From the NCBI RefSeq assembly GCF_001583435.1, contig NZ_CP013251.1, positions 3,857,215 to 3,921,214 of the forward strand: 64,000 bases of DNA, in the 5' to 3' direction. A model generated the notes under the pieces. The model was not told the DNA's origin. It did no database searches and was given only the letters and a program-made list of their open reading frames with translations. Origin of the DNA: Endozoicomonas montiporae CL-33. GTDB lineage: Bacteria; Pseudomonadota; Gammaproteobacteria; Pseudomonadales; Endozoicomonadaceae. Position 1 is the first letter of the stretch, and each line of letters begins with the position of its first letter. Positions 15,622 to 25,742 of the stretch are shown here, piece after piece. A program made the translations under genes and the position numbers.

Positions 15622-16920
15622 TTACAGAAGCTCCTTCAACCGATACCAGAGCATCCCTAATGCGAGCAATTCCGACCGGAAGTATTTGCCCTCGGGGAAC
15701 CGCCGGTGGTGAATACCCGCAAACACATCAAATCGTTCCGCCTGTCCACTGATCACTTCTGCCAGCACATGTCCGGCCATATGGGTGGCGTTAACACCGT
15801 GTCCGGCATAAGCCTGAGCGTAATAAACAGAAGAATTCAGTCGTCCAATCTGTGGCATTCGGTTAGCACCGATACCGAGATGTCCACCCCACTCAAAATC
15901 AATGGCAACCTCGTTTAACTGTGGAAAAACATCCAGCATTTTCGGACGCATAGCCGCCGTAATATCCTGAGGATCACGGCCCGAATAATTGCAACGGCCT
16001 CCAAACAACAAACGACGGTCAGCCGATAACCGGTAATAATCCAGTGCAACCGCTGCATCGCAAATGGCCATGTCTTCAGGAATGATTTGCTGGCAGACTT
16101 CTTCAGATAAGGGTTCTGTAGCAATAATATAGCTTCCGGCTGGCAACACTTTCGCACTGATCTCTGGTTCCAGATCTCCCAGATAGGCATTGCCTGCCAA
16201 CACCAGAAAATCACAGGTAACCGAGCCATGATCCGTTTTTACCACGGGTCGGCTAGTTTTCTGGATCTCTGTCACCACCGAGTATTCAAAAAAGCGGGTT
16301 CCCTGCTGCTCTGCCACTTCCGCCTCGCCCAGCAAAAGGTTTAATGGATGTAAGTGCCCACTTCCAGCGTCGTATAAACCTCCCACATAACGCTCAGTGC
16401 CTACGTAGTTCTGAATAGACTCTGCACTCACCATTTCTATCTCGTGAGGGTATTGCAGTGCTTTCAGTTGTTCATAATCTTCCTCAAAGTCGCGGTAATG
16501 CTTCCGGTTCAGGGCCACATCCATATAACCCATTTTCAGATCACACTGGATGTCGTGTCTGGCAATCCGGTCTCGAACCAGTTGAACGGATTCAAACCCC
16601 ATGTGCTGAATAGCCCTGACACCGTCAGTACCTATCTGGTTATGAAACTGTTCAGGGTCTTCACCAATCCCCCGAATCAGCTGACCACCATTTCGGCCAC
16701 TGGCTCCCCAGCCGAGTTTGCGAGCTTCCAGAACGATAACGCTGAAACCTTTGGCAGACAGTTCCAGCGCGGTAGATACGCCAGTGAAACCACCGCCCAC
16801 AATACAAACGTCAGCCGTCTGTGAACCTTCCAGCTGAGGATACGCAGTTTCCCGATTGGCACTGGCCGCATAGTATGAAGCCGCATGATTCGACGAGTGA
16901 AGGGAGGCTTTTGCAGTCAT
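15622..16920 (-). CDS. puuB: Gamma-glutamylputrescine oxidase
   Basis: A 432-residue FAD-dependent oxidoreductase of the DAO family. The Rossmann dinucleotide motif VGGGFTG is at residues 41-47, followed by VLEARKLGWGASGRNGGQ, the flavin-binding signature of PuuB/YgaF-type oxidases. The C-terminal YYAQAYAGHGVNATHMAG is the conserved FAD-contacting end. PuuB oxidises gamma-glutamylputrescine to gamma-glutamyl-gamma-aminobutyraldehyde and ammonia plus peroxide, the second step of the Puu route. The start at 16920 matches the family N-terminus; a longer frame to 16983 adds an unrelated stretch. It lies 74 bp downstream of puuC on the same strand and is probably cotranscribed with it. The family assignment is strong; substrate assignment rests on the neighbouring puuA, puuC and pot genes. 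Confidence 0.9.
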   Translation of the reverse strand: MTAKASLHSSNHAASYYAASANRETAYPQLEGSQTADVCIVGGGFTGVSTALELSAKGFSVIVLEARKLGWGASGRNGGQLIRGIGEDPEQFHNQIGTDGVRAIQHMGFESVQLVRDRIARHDIQCDLKMGYMDVALNRKHYRDFEEDYEQLKALQYPHEIEMVSAESIQNYVGTERYVGGLYDAGSGHLHPLNLLLGEAEVAEQQGTRFFEYSVVTEIQKTSRPVVKTDHGSVTCDFLVLAGNAYLGDLEPEISAKVLPAGSYIIATEPLSEEVCQQIIPEDMAICDAAVALDYYRLSADRRLLFGGRCNYSGRDPQDITAAMRPKMLDVFPQLNEVAIDFEWGGHLGIGANRMPQIGRLNSSVYYAQAYAGHGVNATHMAGHVLAEVISGQAERFDVFAGIHHRRFPEGKYFRSELLALGMLWYRLKELL

Positions 16921-16994
16921 AGTGTTCAGCTTTTTTATTATTGTTAGCGGAGTTGAATGACAGGTGCCCCATTTAAGCGACACCCGTTAAATAG

Positions 16995-18491
16995 TCAGGA
17001 CAAGGCCACCCAGGTGGTTTTCAGTTCGGTGTATTTATCAAAGGCATGCAACGACTTGTCACGACCATTACCGGACTGTTTAAAGCCACCAAAAGGCACC
17101 GTCATATCCCCACCATGGTAATTGTTAACAAACACGGAACCGGCACGAAGCCTTTTTGAGACACGATGCGCCCTGCCCAGATTATCCGTCCATAGTGCAG
17201 CGGCAAGACCATAAATTGTATCGTTGGCAATCTGCACCGCTTCTTCTTCGGTATCAAAGGCAATGGCTGACAGAACCGGCCCAAAAATCTCTTCACGGGC
17301 AATAGCCATGGTGTTATCAACCCCTTCAAACACCGTTGGCTCGATATAGAAGCCACCGGTTTCCTGCATCACCTGCCTGCCACCAAAGGTCAGTCTTGCG
17401 CCGCCTTGCTTGCCTGATTCGATGTAATCCAGAACCCTTGTCGTCTGAATCTGATCAACGATAGCACCGGAAGAGGTTTGAGGATCAAGGGGATGCCCAG
17501 GGTGCCAGTCGTGCATATAATGCTTCACGAGTTCCATGAATTCATCATAAATAGAACGCTCAACCAATAAGCGTGAAGCCGCTGTACAGACCTCACCCTG
17601 GTTATAGCCAATCGCCATGGCTGCAACGCTGGCAGCTTTATCCAGATTTTCACAATCAGCAAAGACAATCTGCGGGCTTTTACCACCGGCTTCCAGCCAG
17701 ACCCGTTTCATATTCGATTCACCGGCATAGACCTGTAACTGTTTGGCCACTGCCGTTGATCCGGTAAACGCAATGCAGTCCACATCATTATGCAGAGCCA
17801 GCGCCTTGCCAGCGGTATGACCAAACCCCGGTAACACCTGAAGAACCCCTTTGGGCAGTCCCGCCTGTTCAGCCAGCTCAGCAATGCGAATAGCGGTTAA
17901 CGGGGATTTCTCGGAAGGTTTGAGGATAACGCTGTTACCGGCAGCCAGAGCCGGCCCCAGTTTCCAGCAGGCCATGTTCAGCGGAAAATTCCACGGCACC
18001 ACGGCTGCGACCACACCCACAGGTTCGCGAGTGACCAGGCCCAGTACATCGTTTTCAGTCGGTGCCACCTCGTCGTACAATTTATCAATGGCTTCCGCAC
18101 ACCACCGAATACTGTTAACACTACCGGTAATGTCGTCATTCAATGATTCGGAAATGGGTTTACCCATATCCAGCGTTTCCAGCAGAGCCAGCTCTTGTGC
18201 ATTTTCTTCCATCAAAGCAGCAAAAGCCTGCAAGGTTTTCTTACGCCTGACCGGAGACAACTCTGACCACTCTCCCGATTCAAAAGTATTGCGGGCGACA
18301 CTTACAGCTTTATTGACGTCTGCAGAGTCACAACTGGCGATACTGGCCAGATGACGTCCATCCACCGGAGACTGACAGTCGAAAGTTTCACCTGACTCTG
18401 CATCGGTATATTTGCCATTAATCCATGCCTTGCCATTAATCGAGAGGCTGGCTGCCATGGTTTCCCATTCGGAACGAGTCAAATTGCTCAT
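16995..18491 (-). CDS. puuC: Gamma-glutamyl-gamma-aminobutyraldehyde dehydrogenase
   Basis: A 498-residue NAD(P)-dependent aldehyde dehydrogenase. Visible are the cofactor-binding PWNFPLNMACWKLGPALAAGNSVILKPSE, the Rossmann FTGSTAVAK, the general base in LEAGGKSP and the catalytic Cys in NQGEVCTAASR. It converts the aldehyde made by PuuB to gamma-glutamyl-GABA. The start at 18491 follows GGAGGTGAC directly. It is the first gene of the minus-strand puuC-puuB unit and diverges from the aminotransferase-puuA-pot unit, which supports shared control. Confidence 0.92.
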   Translation of the reverse strand: MSNLTRSEWETMAASLSINGKAWINGKYTDAESGETFDCQSPVDGRHLASIASCDSADVNKAVSVARNTFESGEWSELSPVRRKKTLQAFAALMEENAQELALLETLDMGKPISESLNDDITGSVNSIRWCAEAIDKLYDEVAPTENDVLGLVTREPVGVVAAVVPWNFPLNMACWKLGPALAAGNSVILKPSEKSPLTAIRIAELAEQAGLPKGVLQVLPGFGHTAGKALALHNDVDCIAFTGSTAVAKQLQVYAGESNMKRVWLEAGGKSPQIVFADCENLDKAASVAAMAIGYNQGEVCTAASRLLVERSIYDEFMELVKHYMHDWHPGHPLDPQTSSGAIVDQIQTTRVLDYIESGKQGGARLTFGGRQVMQETGGFYIEPTVFEGVDNTMAIAREEIFGPVLSAIAFDTEEEAVQIANDTIYGLAAALWTDNLGRAHRVSKRLRAGSVFVNNYHGGDMTVPFGGFKQSGNGRDKSLHAFDKYTELKTTWVALS

Positions 18492-18694
18492 GTCACCTCC
18501 GGTAACAAACGTTAAAACTTGTCACTCTTGCTCAGCGAACGCGTTCAATATTGTGAACACTAAATCAGAATCAGGTCTTGATTCAATGACCAATGTTTGA
18601 AATATTCTACGAATCGTTCGAAATAACATAGCAGCTGTGATTAAGTTCACAGATGCTCTGAATGCCTGAAAATCAAAATAATAAAGGTATGCCA
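18492..18694. promoter_or_regulatory. Divergent puu control region
   Basis: About 200 bp between puuC and the plus-strand polyamine operon. It contains the dyad GTTCA-N6-TGAAC (18543-18558) and, further right, a gaatcgttcgaaa-type element (18611-18623) and AAGTTCACAG (18643-18652) with the same TTCA core. These are candidate sites for the PuuR-like repressor encoded at 30398. The match to known PuuR sites is only partial, so binding is inference. Confidence 0.45.
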
Positions 18695-20043
18695 ATGTCC
18701 GAGTTCACGCTGGCCAACCCTATTTTCAATAAAAGTGAAGATCAGCAAGCTTCTCTGTCCGCATTCTGGATGCCATTTACAGCAAACCGCCAATTTAAGT
18801 CTTCCCCCAAAATGCTGACCACTGCAAAAGGCATGTAATTTTACAAACGACAAAGGTCAGCAGATTCTCGACGATTGCGCAGGCCTCTGGTGTGTCAATG
18901 CGGGTCACGGGCGGGAGGCTATTTCAGAAGCCGTTGCCCGTCAGGTCAGTCAGCTGGATTACGCGCCGCCCTTTCAGATGGGGCAGCTGGCCTTTGAGTT
19001 TGCCGAGCGCCTGATCCAGCACACTCCCGGTCACCTTAACCATGTGTTCTGAATCGGTCGAAACTGCGTTAAAAATTGCCCTGAATTACCACCGTCTTAA
19101 AGGTCAGGGCACACGACAGAAACTGATTGGTCGTGAACGGGGTTATCACGGCGTGAATTTCGGCGGAATTTCCGTGGGCGGTATTCCAAACAATCGCAAA
19201 GCCTTTGGTTCAGGACTGCCAGGCACAGACCACCTGCCACACACTCTGAATATTGATCTGAACGCTTTCAGCCGTGGCTTACCTGAACAGGGTGTAGAAC
19301 TCGCTGAAGCTTTGGAGCAGATCATTACCCTGCACGACGCCTCCAATATAGCCGCAATGATTGTCGAACCGGTGGCAGGTTCCGGTGGTGTGATTATGCC
19401 CCCGGTGGGCTACCTGCAAAAGCTTCGTGAGATCACCCGCCAACACAATATCCTGCTGATTTTTGATGAAGTCATTACCGGCTTTGGCCGTGTTGGCGAA
19501 GCCTTTGCTGCCAACCGCTGGGGCATTGAGCCGGATATTATGACTACTGCCAAAGGGCTGACCAATGGTGCCATCCCCATGGGTGCCGTGTTTGTCAGTG
19601 AAGAAATACACGACACTTTTATGACCGGTTCTGAAGCTGCCATTGAACTGTTCCACGGTTACACCTATTCCGGCCATCCTGTCGCCTGTGCCGCCGGACT
19701 GGCAACGCTGGACATCTATGAACAGGAAGGTTTGTTCCAGCGCACTTTAGCCATGTAGTCCAGCTTTGAAACCGGACTGCACAGCCTCAAAGGCTTACCC
19801 GGCGTCATTGATATTCGCAATACCGGGCTCATCGGTGCCATCGAATTACAACCGTTGTCAGGACAACCCGGTGAGCGCGGAAGAAGGGTATTTCAATACT
19901 GTTATGAGCAGGGTGTACTGGTGCGCTGGACAGGCGACATTATCGCCATGTCGCCACCACTGATCATTGAACAGGAACACATAAACCAACTGGTGAATAC
20001 CTTGAAAGCCGGAATACAGCTGGCTTTTAAAAATGAAAAATAA
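18695..20043 (+). pseudogene. Class-III (omega) aminotransferase, three inactivating lesions
   Basis: Conceptually about 450 residues of a PLP-dependent aminotransferase of the putrescine/beta-alanine-pyruvate type (LWCVNAGHGREAISEAVARQ, IFDEVITGFGRVGEAF, TTAKGLTNGAIPMGAVFV with the Schiff-base Lys, YSGHPVACAAGLATL). Three lesions are visible. At about 18834-18840 an extra A turns ATG-TAT-TTT into ATG-TAA and shifts the frame. Near 19045-19051 (NHVF to SESVETAL) about 14 nt are missing, removing the start of the FTNSGSE PLP-phosphate loop. At 19756-19758 a TAG interrupts the frame before SSFETGLHSL. The gene cannot make a working enzyme. It precedes and slightly overlaps the upstream puuA start. 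Confidence 0.85.
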
Positions 20044-20068
20044 CAATAGCATTCAAACCGAGTTCACT

Positions 20069-21415
20069 ATGAAAAAACTGGCGGCCTGGTTAAAAGAACA
20101 CAACATCACCGAGGTTGAAGCCGTTATCTCCGATTTCACCGGCATCGCCCGGGGCAAAATCATGCCCAGCAGTAAATTTCTGGCTGAAGCGGGTATTCGC
20201 TTACCTGAAAGTGTACTGATTCAGGAGGTCACCGGCGATTATGTAGACGACAGCGTTTACGATGACCTGATCAGTAACACAGAAATGGATATGGTACTGA
20301 AACCGGATCAGAACGCTATTCATAGGGTTACATGGGCTTTGGAAGCAACAGCACTGGTGATCCACGACTGTTACAGCAAAGAAGGCGAGCCGGTTGAGAT
20401 GGCTCCCCGCAACCTCTTAAAAAAAGTGCTGGCACTCTACAGCGAAAAGGGCTGGACTCCGGTGGTTGCCCCGGAGCTGGAATTCTACCTGACCCGCACC
20501 AGTGATAATCCTGATTACCCGTTGCAGCCCCCTGTCGGACGTTCCGGTCGGCCTGAATCCGGACGACAGTCGTACAGTATTGATGCCGCTAATGAGTACG
20601 ACCCTCTGTTTGAAGATGTCTATGACTGGTGCGAAGCTCAGGGACTCGACATTGACACCCTGATTCATGAAGAAGGCGCGGCCCAGATGGAAATCAACTT
20701 CCGTCACGGTGATGCGCTGTCTCTGGCTGATCAGGTGTTTATTTTCAAAAGAACCGTACGGGAAGCTGCCCTGAAGCATGGTATCAATGCCACCTTTATT
20801 GCAAAGCCCATCAGCCACCAGCCCGGCAGTTCCATGCACCTGCATCAAAGCATTCTGGATGATAAAGGCAACAATATTTTCACGCTGCGTAATGGCAACG
20901 ACAGCAAAATGCTGCACCACTATGTAGGAGGCTTGCAGAAATACCTGCTGGAAGCCATGCCACTGTTTGCCCCGAATGTTAACTCCTACCGACGTTTTCT
21001 GTCGTACACCTCGGCACCGGTTAATCTGGCCTGGGGCATTGATAACCGCACCGCAGGTTTGCGGATACCGGACTCTACCCCGGAAAACCGACGCATAGAA
21101 AACCGCATTGCCGGAGCCGATGTGAACCCGTATCTGGCCTTTGTCGGGTCATTACTGTGCGGCTATCTGGGCATGGTAGAGGAGATCGAACCCAGTCGTA
21201 TGATTACCGGCAGTGCTTACGACGAATCCAGTATTGAGCGACTGCCACTCAATCTTGAAGAAGCCCTGGAACGCATGGAAAACAGTGACATCATGAAACA
21301 GGCGCTGGGCAGTCAGTTTGTTAAAGCCTTTGTTGAAGTCAAGCGGGCGGAACATCAGAACTTTAAGCAGGTTATCAGTTCCTGGGAACGGGAATATCTG
21401 CAGCTAACCGTTTAA
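20069..21415 (+). CDS. puuA: Gamma-glutamylputrescine synthetase (glutamine-synthetase family)
   Basis: A 448-residue GS-fold ligase. Seen are the N-terminal VEAVISDFTGIARGKIMP (beta-grasp domain), the metal/glutamate site VAPELEFYL, the second EEGAAQMEINFRHGD, the ATP-site SSMHLHQSI and the substrate loop NSYRRF followed by NRTAGLRIP and ENRIAGADVNPYL. PuuA joins glutamate to putrescine using ATP, the entry step of the Puu pathway. The in-frame ATG at 20033 overlaps the end of the preceding pseudogene and adds 12 polar residues; 20069 fits the family N-terminus better, but neither has a strong ribosome site. It lies between two broken aminotransferases and upstream of the Pot transporter genes. 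Confidence 0.88.
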   Translation: MKKLAAWLKEHNITEVEAVISDFTGIARGKIMPSSKFLAEAGIRLPESVLIQEVTGDYVDDSVYDDLISNTEMDMVLKPDQNAIHRVTWALEATALVIHDCYSKEGEPVEMAPRNLLKKVLALYSEKGWTPVVAPELEFYLTRTSDNPDYPLQPPVGRSGRPESGRQSYSIDAANEYDPLFEDVYDWCEAQGLDIDTLIHEEGAAQMEINFRHGDALSLADQVFIFKRTVREAALKHGINATFIAKPISHQPGSSMHLHQSILDDKGNNIFTLRNGNDSKMLHHYVGGLQKYLLEAMPLFAPNVNSYRRFLSYTSAPVNLAWGIDNRTAGLRIPDSTPENRRIENRIAGADVNPYLAFVGSLLCGYLGMVEEIEPSRMITGSAYDESSIERLPLNLEEALERMENSDIMKQALGSQFVKAFVEVKRAEHQNFKQVISSWEREYLQLTV

Positions 21416-22235
21416 TGGAGGAGGAAGCATCATGCAAGAGCTTAAACAACCTGAAACCTGTCGCTTCAGGCAGAGAACCGAAGCGTTGCAGACCAGCAAC
21501 CACAAGCATCACCTGCACCCCTTCTCCGATAATGGTGCGCTGACGCAGGAAGGTGCCAGAGTCATAGAAAAAGCACAGGGTGTTTATCTTTACGACAGTC
21601 ATGGCAACAAGATTCTTGATGGCATGGCAGGGCTGTGGTGCGTCAATATCGGCTACGGCAGGCAAGAACTGGTGGACGCAGCCAGCGCACAGATGCAACA
21701 GCTTCCGTACTACAACACGTTCTTTAAAACCACGCACCCGCCTGTTATAAAGCTGGCGGAGAAGCTGGCGGAGATTACACCAGAGCCTTTGAATCACGAC
21801 TTTTTTACCGGCTCCGGTTCCGAGTGCAACGACACGGTACTGAGAATGGTGCGCCATTACTGGGCAGCCAAAGGCCAACCCGACAAACAGATCATTATCA
21901 GTCGGGATAATGCCTACCACGGCTCTACGGTAGCGGGTGCCAGTCTGGGTGGCATGAAACCCATGCACAAACAGGGGCAACTGCCTATTCCCGGCATTGT
22001 GCATATTCAACAGCCTTACTGGTATGGAGAAGGTGGCGACCTGTCGGCTGATGAGTTTGGCCTTCAGGCTGCACAAGCTCTTGAGGAACAGATTCAATCA
22101 CTGGGTGAAGACCGGGTGGCAGCCTTTATTGCAGAACCCATTCAGGGTGCCGGTGGCGTGATTATGCCAGACACCTACTGGCCTGAAGTCAAAAAAGTCC
22201 TCGATAAATACGACATTCTTCTGGTGATGGATGAA

Positions 22236-23929
22236 CCTAAATTCAGCAGTTGAGCGATTACCCACCGCGCTCTAAGAGAGCAATGCCAGCTACTATCCTG
22301 CTAAACCTTGCTTTCGCTTAACTTGAGTTAATAAGCTGGACAGGCGTAATAATTTCACCTTTTGTTAAAAATTTCGACACAGCCCTCGTTAATATTCGGC
22401 ACCAGATATCAATTGGAGTCAACTGCGCTGCAGTCTTCTTAATGGCATCAAAAAATACACAGAGATCTTCCTGCATTGTTTGGATCTTTTTTATCAAATT
22501 ATGCTGACTGGTAATCGTTATTTTTTTCTTACGCCCACTCTCTGTTAACTTGCCAATAGCACTCATCAATAATGGCCTGCTGGTTATTGCTTCTTTATGC
22601 GAATCAGGATTGCTCAGTCTTACAAACAAAGTCCACCAGTTATATGCCAGTGCAACCATCCTTGATAGAATACGACATCGCTTTATATCCTTGGTTGTGT
22701 AACCTCCCCATCCCCAGTGATTTTTGATTTCATCAAAATTATTTTCACAGTCAGCTCTGTCTCTGTAATGATCTATGATGGATACAACGTCATTATCAAG
22801 ACTGGTCACTAATACTGAGTACTCAAAGAGTTTGATGTTTTCAGGGTCTGAGATAAAAGCGATTTCTTTTTGCTTCTTATTATTCTCTTTCTCCAGCAAC
22901 AGAGAATCACCTGATAATCTTCTTCGAACAATAATGATTCGTCTTGATTTCTCCCAACCACCTAGTTTTAATTCTGACTCCTTGCCTTCCCAATATCTGT
23001 TGTAGCGAACCCATCCCCCGCTACAGTGCGCATGGTATATGGACTTTTTGACGTTGGCTGTCTTCTTTACTTTGAATAGATAACCACAATTTGCTTGTTC
23101 GAGTTCTGACATCACTCTGTCACTGCCCCAGTCACAATCACCTCGAACAAATTCAGGCCAACACTCTTTTGGTAGACGGTTTAATAGATTTATTAAACCG
23201 GGCAATGAATGCTTACTGTTTCCTTTATCACCGGGCTGAACTTCAACATCAAGAACCAGCTTTAAATTAGCCATCATGTAAGAATGATAAGTATGTGAAG
23301 GACGCCCTTTCTTATGAGGGTTATAACCTGTTTCTGCTCCTTCCTGACTTCCGTAAATGGTTTTTATCGTAACGTCGACATCTAATATCCATGGTAACTT
23401 TAATAAGGGTTCATAGCATTCCTGCAAATGATGCTGCATCCATTCAACACCTTCTTTCTCATCTATTTTGAGTAAACCCCGACGAGCAGAATCATCACTG
23501 ACTACCTTTGTCATACCCAGTAATTTGGGATTCACTCCATCCCGGTTAACGTTCCAATATGAGCATAACGTTTGTGACCTGAGAGTATTGAGAGAAAAAG
23601 GGAACCTATTACATTAACTTTTTCAGGTGCGTTATTGCTTTTGTAAGTTAAAGGGCAATCTTCAACCCATGGTTCAAATCTACAACCTGTTTTTAAAAAC
23701 TGAATAAAAAAGGGTAACTGCCCCATTGGTGCGACTGATGCGCCAGGTTCCCACTCAACATGGATTTTTCCCTCAAACGTGTCCACTTCAAGAGAGGTCG
23801 TTGAGCACTTTTTGCTGAGTTCTTTAAGTTCACCTTTTGGGTGAACAGATTTTGGTGGAAAAATCATCTGTATCCCTCTTCGCAGATGGGGTTACAGTTT
23901 AGTCGGGATTCTCAAGTGATGAATTTAGG
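22236..23929 (-). mobile_element. IS1380-type insertion sequence, 1694 bp, target duplication ATGAA
   Basis: The inverted ends are CCTAAATTCAgcagTTGAG at 22236 and CCTAAATTCAtcacTTGAG read inward from 23929. A 5-bp duplication ATGAA lies at 22231-22235 and 23930-23934. Length, terminal CC and a 4-5-bp duplication fit the IS1380 family. It interrupts the second aminotransferase gene and carries a transposase on the minus strand that is itself frameshifted. Confidence 0.9.
22318..23867 (-). pseudogene. IS1380-type transposase, frameshifted
   Basis: Two overlapping open frames, 23867-23532 (111 codons) and 23535-22318 (405 codons), together make the length of an IS1380 transposase (about 510). 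The break lies around 23540-23560: the first frame reads SGHKRYAHIGTL then leaves the family sequence, while the second frame supplies NRDGVNPKLLGM, the expected continuation. The catalytic core shows VDVTIKTIYG (first Asp region), RGDCDWGSDRVM (second Asp) and HYRDRADCENNFDEIKNHWGWGGY (the Y-R-E signature of IS4-superfamily DDE enzymes). A single-base indel is the likely cause; no slippery heptamer was seen at the junction, so programmed frameshifting is unlikely. The element is probably immobile unless helped in trans. Confidence 0.8.
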
Positions 23930-24568
23930 ATGAAGTCATTTGCGGCTTTGGTCGAACTGGACAGTGGTTTGGCAGTAATTATTATGACCTGCAACCCGAC
24001 CTGATGAGTCTGGCGAAAGGCATCACCTCCGGTTATCTGCCGCTGGGTGCAGTGATGGTCAGTGACAAGGTGGCTGAAGTGATTAAAACCAGTGGCGAGT
24101 TTAACCATGGTTTCACTTACTCCGGTCACCCAACCGCTGCAGCCGTTGCACTGGCCAACATAGAAATACTGCAGAAAGAAGCCATTATCGAACAGGCCGG
24201 AACCATCACAGGCCCATACCTGCAACAACGCTGGTCAGAGCTGGCAGCATATCCTCTGGTGGGTGAAACCCGTGGCGCAGGTATGGTCGCAGCGCTGGAA
24301 ATCACCAATGACAAGAGCCGCCGAACACGCTTTGACGATAAAGGCACAGCCGGTACCCTGTGTCGGGATTTCTGTTTTAACAATGGTCTGGTGATGCGTG
24401 CAGTAGGCGACACCATGATTATTTCACCTCCACTGGTGATCTCGGAACAGGAAATTGATGAACTGATTGAAAAGGCATGGAAAAGTCTTGATCAGACCGC
24501 CAAAGCTTTAACGTAAAGATATTTTTGAAAACGCAGCAGAAATAACGATAAAAACAGGAACCATAAAA

Positions 24569-25666
24569 ATGATAAAAAAACTCCTAACCCACAGCCTTAT
24601 GGCAAGTACGCTGGCATTGTCTTCCCTGACCATGGCGAATGACAAAACCCTGAATATCTACAACTGGTCGGATTATATTGCCGAAGACACCATTGCCAAT
24701 TTCGAGAAGAAAACCGGCATCAAGGTTCGATACGATGTCTTTGACAGCAATGAAGTATTGGAGGCAAAGCTACTCTCCGGAAAGACCGGATACGATATTG
24801 TGGTACCGTCAGCAATGTTTATGGCCAGACAGATACAGGCGGGTGTTTTCGCACCACTGGAAAAGGACAAACTCGAAGGCTGGAAGAATCTGGACAACAA
24901 CCTGCTGAAACGACTGGAAATCTACGACAACAATAATGACCATGCCTTTCCCTATCTCTGGGGAACAACCGGCATTGGCTACAACCCTGATCTGGTTAAA
25001 AAGCATCTTGGCTCTGCAGCGCCACTGGACAGCTGGGACCTGCTATTTAAAGAAGAAAACATTAGCAAACTCAGCCAGTGTGGCGTAGCGGTTCTGAATG
25101 CTCCGACAGAAGTCATACCCGCTGCCCTGCAATATCTGGGACTCGATCCAAACTCGAAAAAGAAAGGCGACTACGCGAAGGCCGAACAGCTGCTGCAAAC
25201 CATTCGACCACATATCACTTATTTCCACTCTTCCAAATTTATCAGTGATCTGGCCAATGGGGATGTTTGTGTAGCCCTTGGCTGGTCTGGCGATATTCTT
25301 CAGGCCAGTGACCGTGCCGCAGAAGCAGACAATGGCATTACGGTTGAATACGTGATTCCAAAAGAAGGCGCTGGTATGTGGTTTGACATGCTGGCGATTC
25401 CCAAAGATGCAGAAAACGTTGAAGAAGCTTATGCCTTCCTGAACTATCTGCTGGAGCCGGAAGTGATGGCAGAAATCTCCAACTATGTCTCTTACGCCAG
25501 TGGCAACAGTGCCGCGGTCAGTTTATTGGATGATGGAATTGTTCAACATCCCGGCATTTACCCTTCTCGGGAAGCGGAAGAAAACCTTTACGTTTTTGAG
25601 GTTTTACCTCCCAAAATTAACCGGCTGGTAAACCGCACCTTTACCAAGGTGACCACCGGACAATAA
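24569..25666 (+). CDS. potF: Putrescine/spermidine-binding periplasmic protein
   Basis: A 365-residue binding protein with a Sec signal (MIKKLLTHSLMASTLALSSLTMA). The mature start KTLNIYNWSDYIAEDTIANFEKKTGI is diagnostic of PotD/PotF. The polyamine-site motifs YDIVVPSAMFMARQIQAG, WGTTGIGYN and ALGWSGD are present, and the closing IPKEGAGMWFDMLAIPKDA is conserved. It delivers putrescine (or spermidine) to the PotGHI importer. Ribosome site CAGGA lies about 11 nt upstream. It follows the split aminotransferase and precedes potG by 76 bp. PotF identity (rather than PotD) rests on the potGHI order and the puu context. Confidence 0.9.
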   Translation: MIKKLLTHSLMASTLALSSLTMANDKTLNIYNWSDYIAEDTIANFEKKTGIKVRYDVFDSNEVLEAKLLSGKTGYDIVVPSAMFMARQIQAGVFAPLEKDKLEGWKNLDNNLLKRLEIYDNNNDHAFPYLWGTTGIGYNPDLVKKHLGSAAPLDSWDLLFKEENISKLSQCGVAVLNAPTEVIPAALQYLGLDPNSKKKGDYAKAEQLLQTIRPHITYFHSSKFISDLANGDVCVALGWSGDILQASDRAAEADNGITVEYVIPKEGAGMWFDMLAIPKDAENVEEAYAFLNYLLEPEVMAEISNYVSYASGNSAAVSLLDDGIVQHPGIYPSREAEENLYVFEVLPPKINRLVNRTFTKVTTGQ

Positions 25667-25742
25667 ACGTCAATCTGCGGCTATCGCCAATGGAAATAGC
25701 CGCATAAGCAACAGAACAATAATTATAATCGGTTGTAAGATC

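Larger units (their letters stand above)
21432..24516 (+). pseudogene. Second class-III aminotransferase, split by an IS1380-type element
   Basis: The N-terminal part runs 21432-22235 (strong GGAGGAGG ribosome site) and the C-terminal part 23930-24516. Removing the element and one target copy restores an uninterrupted frame across LVMDE-VICGFGRTG. The joined protein would be about 460 residues of the pyruvate-dependent putrescine/omega-amino-acid aminotransferase type: GMAGLWCVNIGYGRQEL, TGSGSECNDTVLRMVRHYW, AEPIQGAGGVIMP, then SLAKGITSGYLPLGAVMVS with the PLP lysine. The insertion lies just before the VICGFG segment and removes everything C-terminal, including that lysine, from the translated product. 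A truncated 273-residue product ends in IS sequence. No other lesion was noticed, so the interruption looks recent. Confidence 0.9.

Noticed and set aside
23530..23565. Programmed frameshift in the IS1380-type transposase
   Set aside because: No slippery A- or T-run or stimulatory structure at the junction, and IS1380 members normally use one frame; an indel is simpler.
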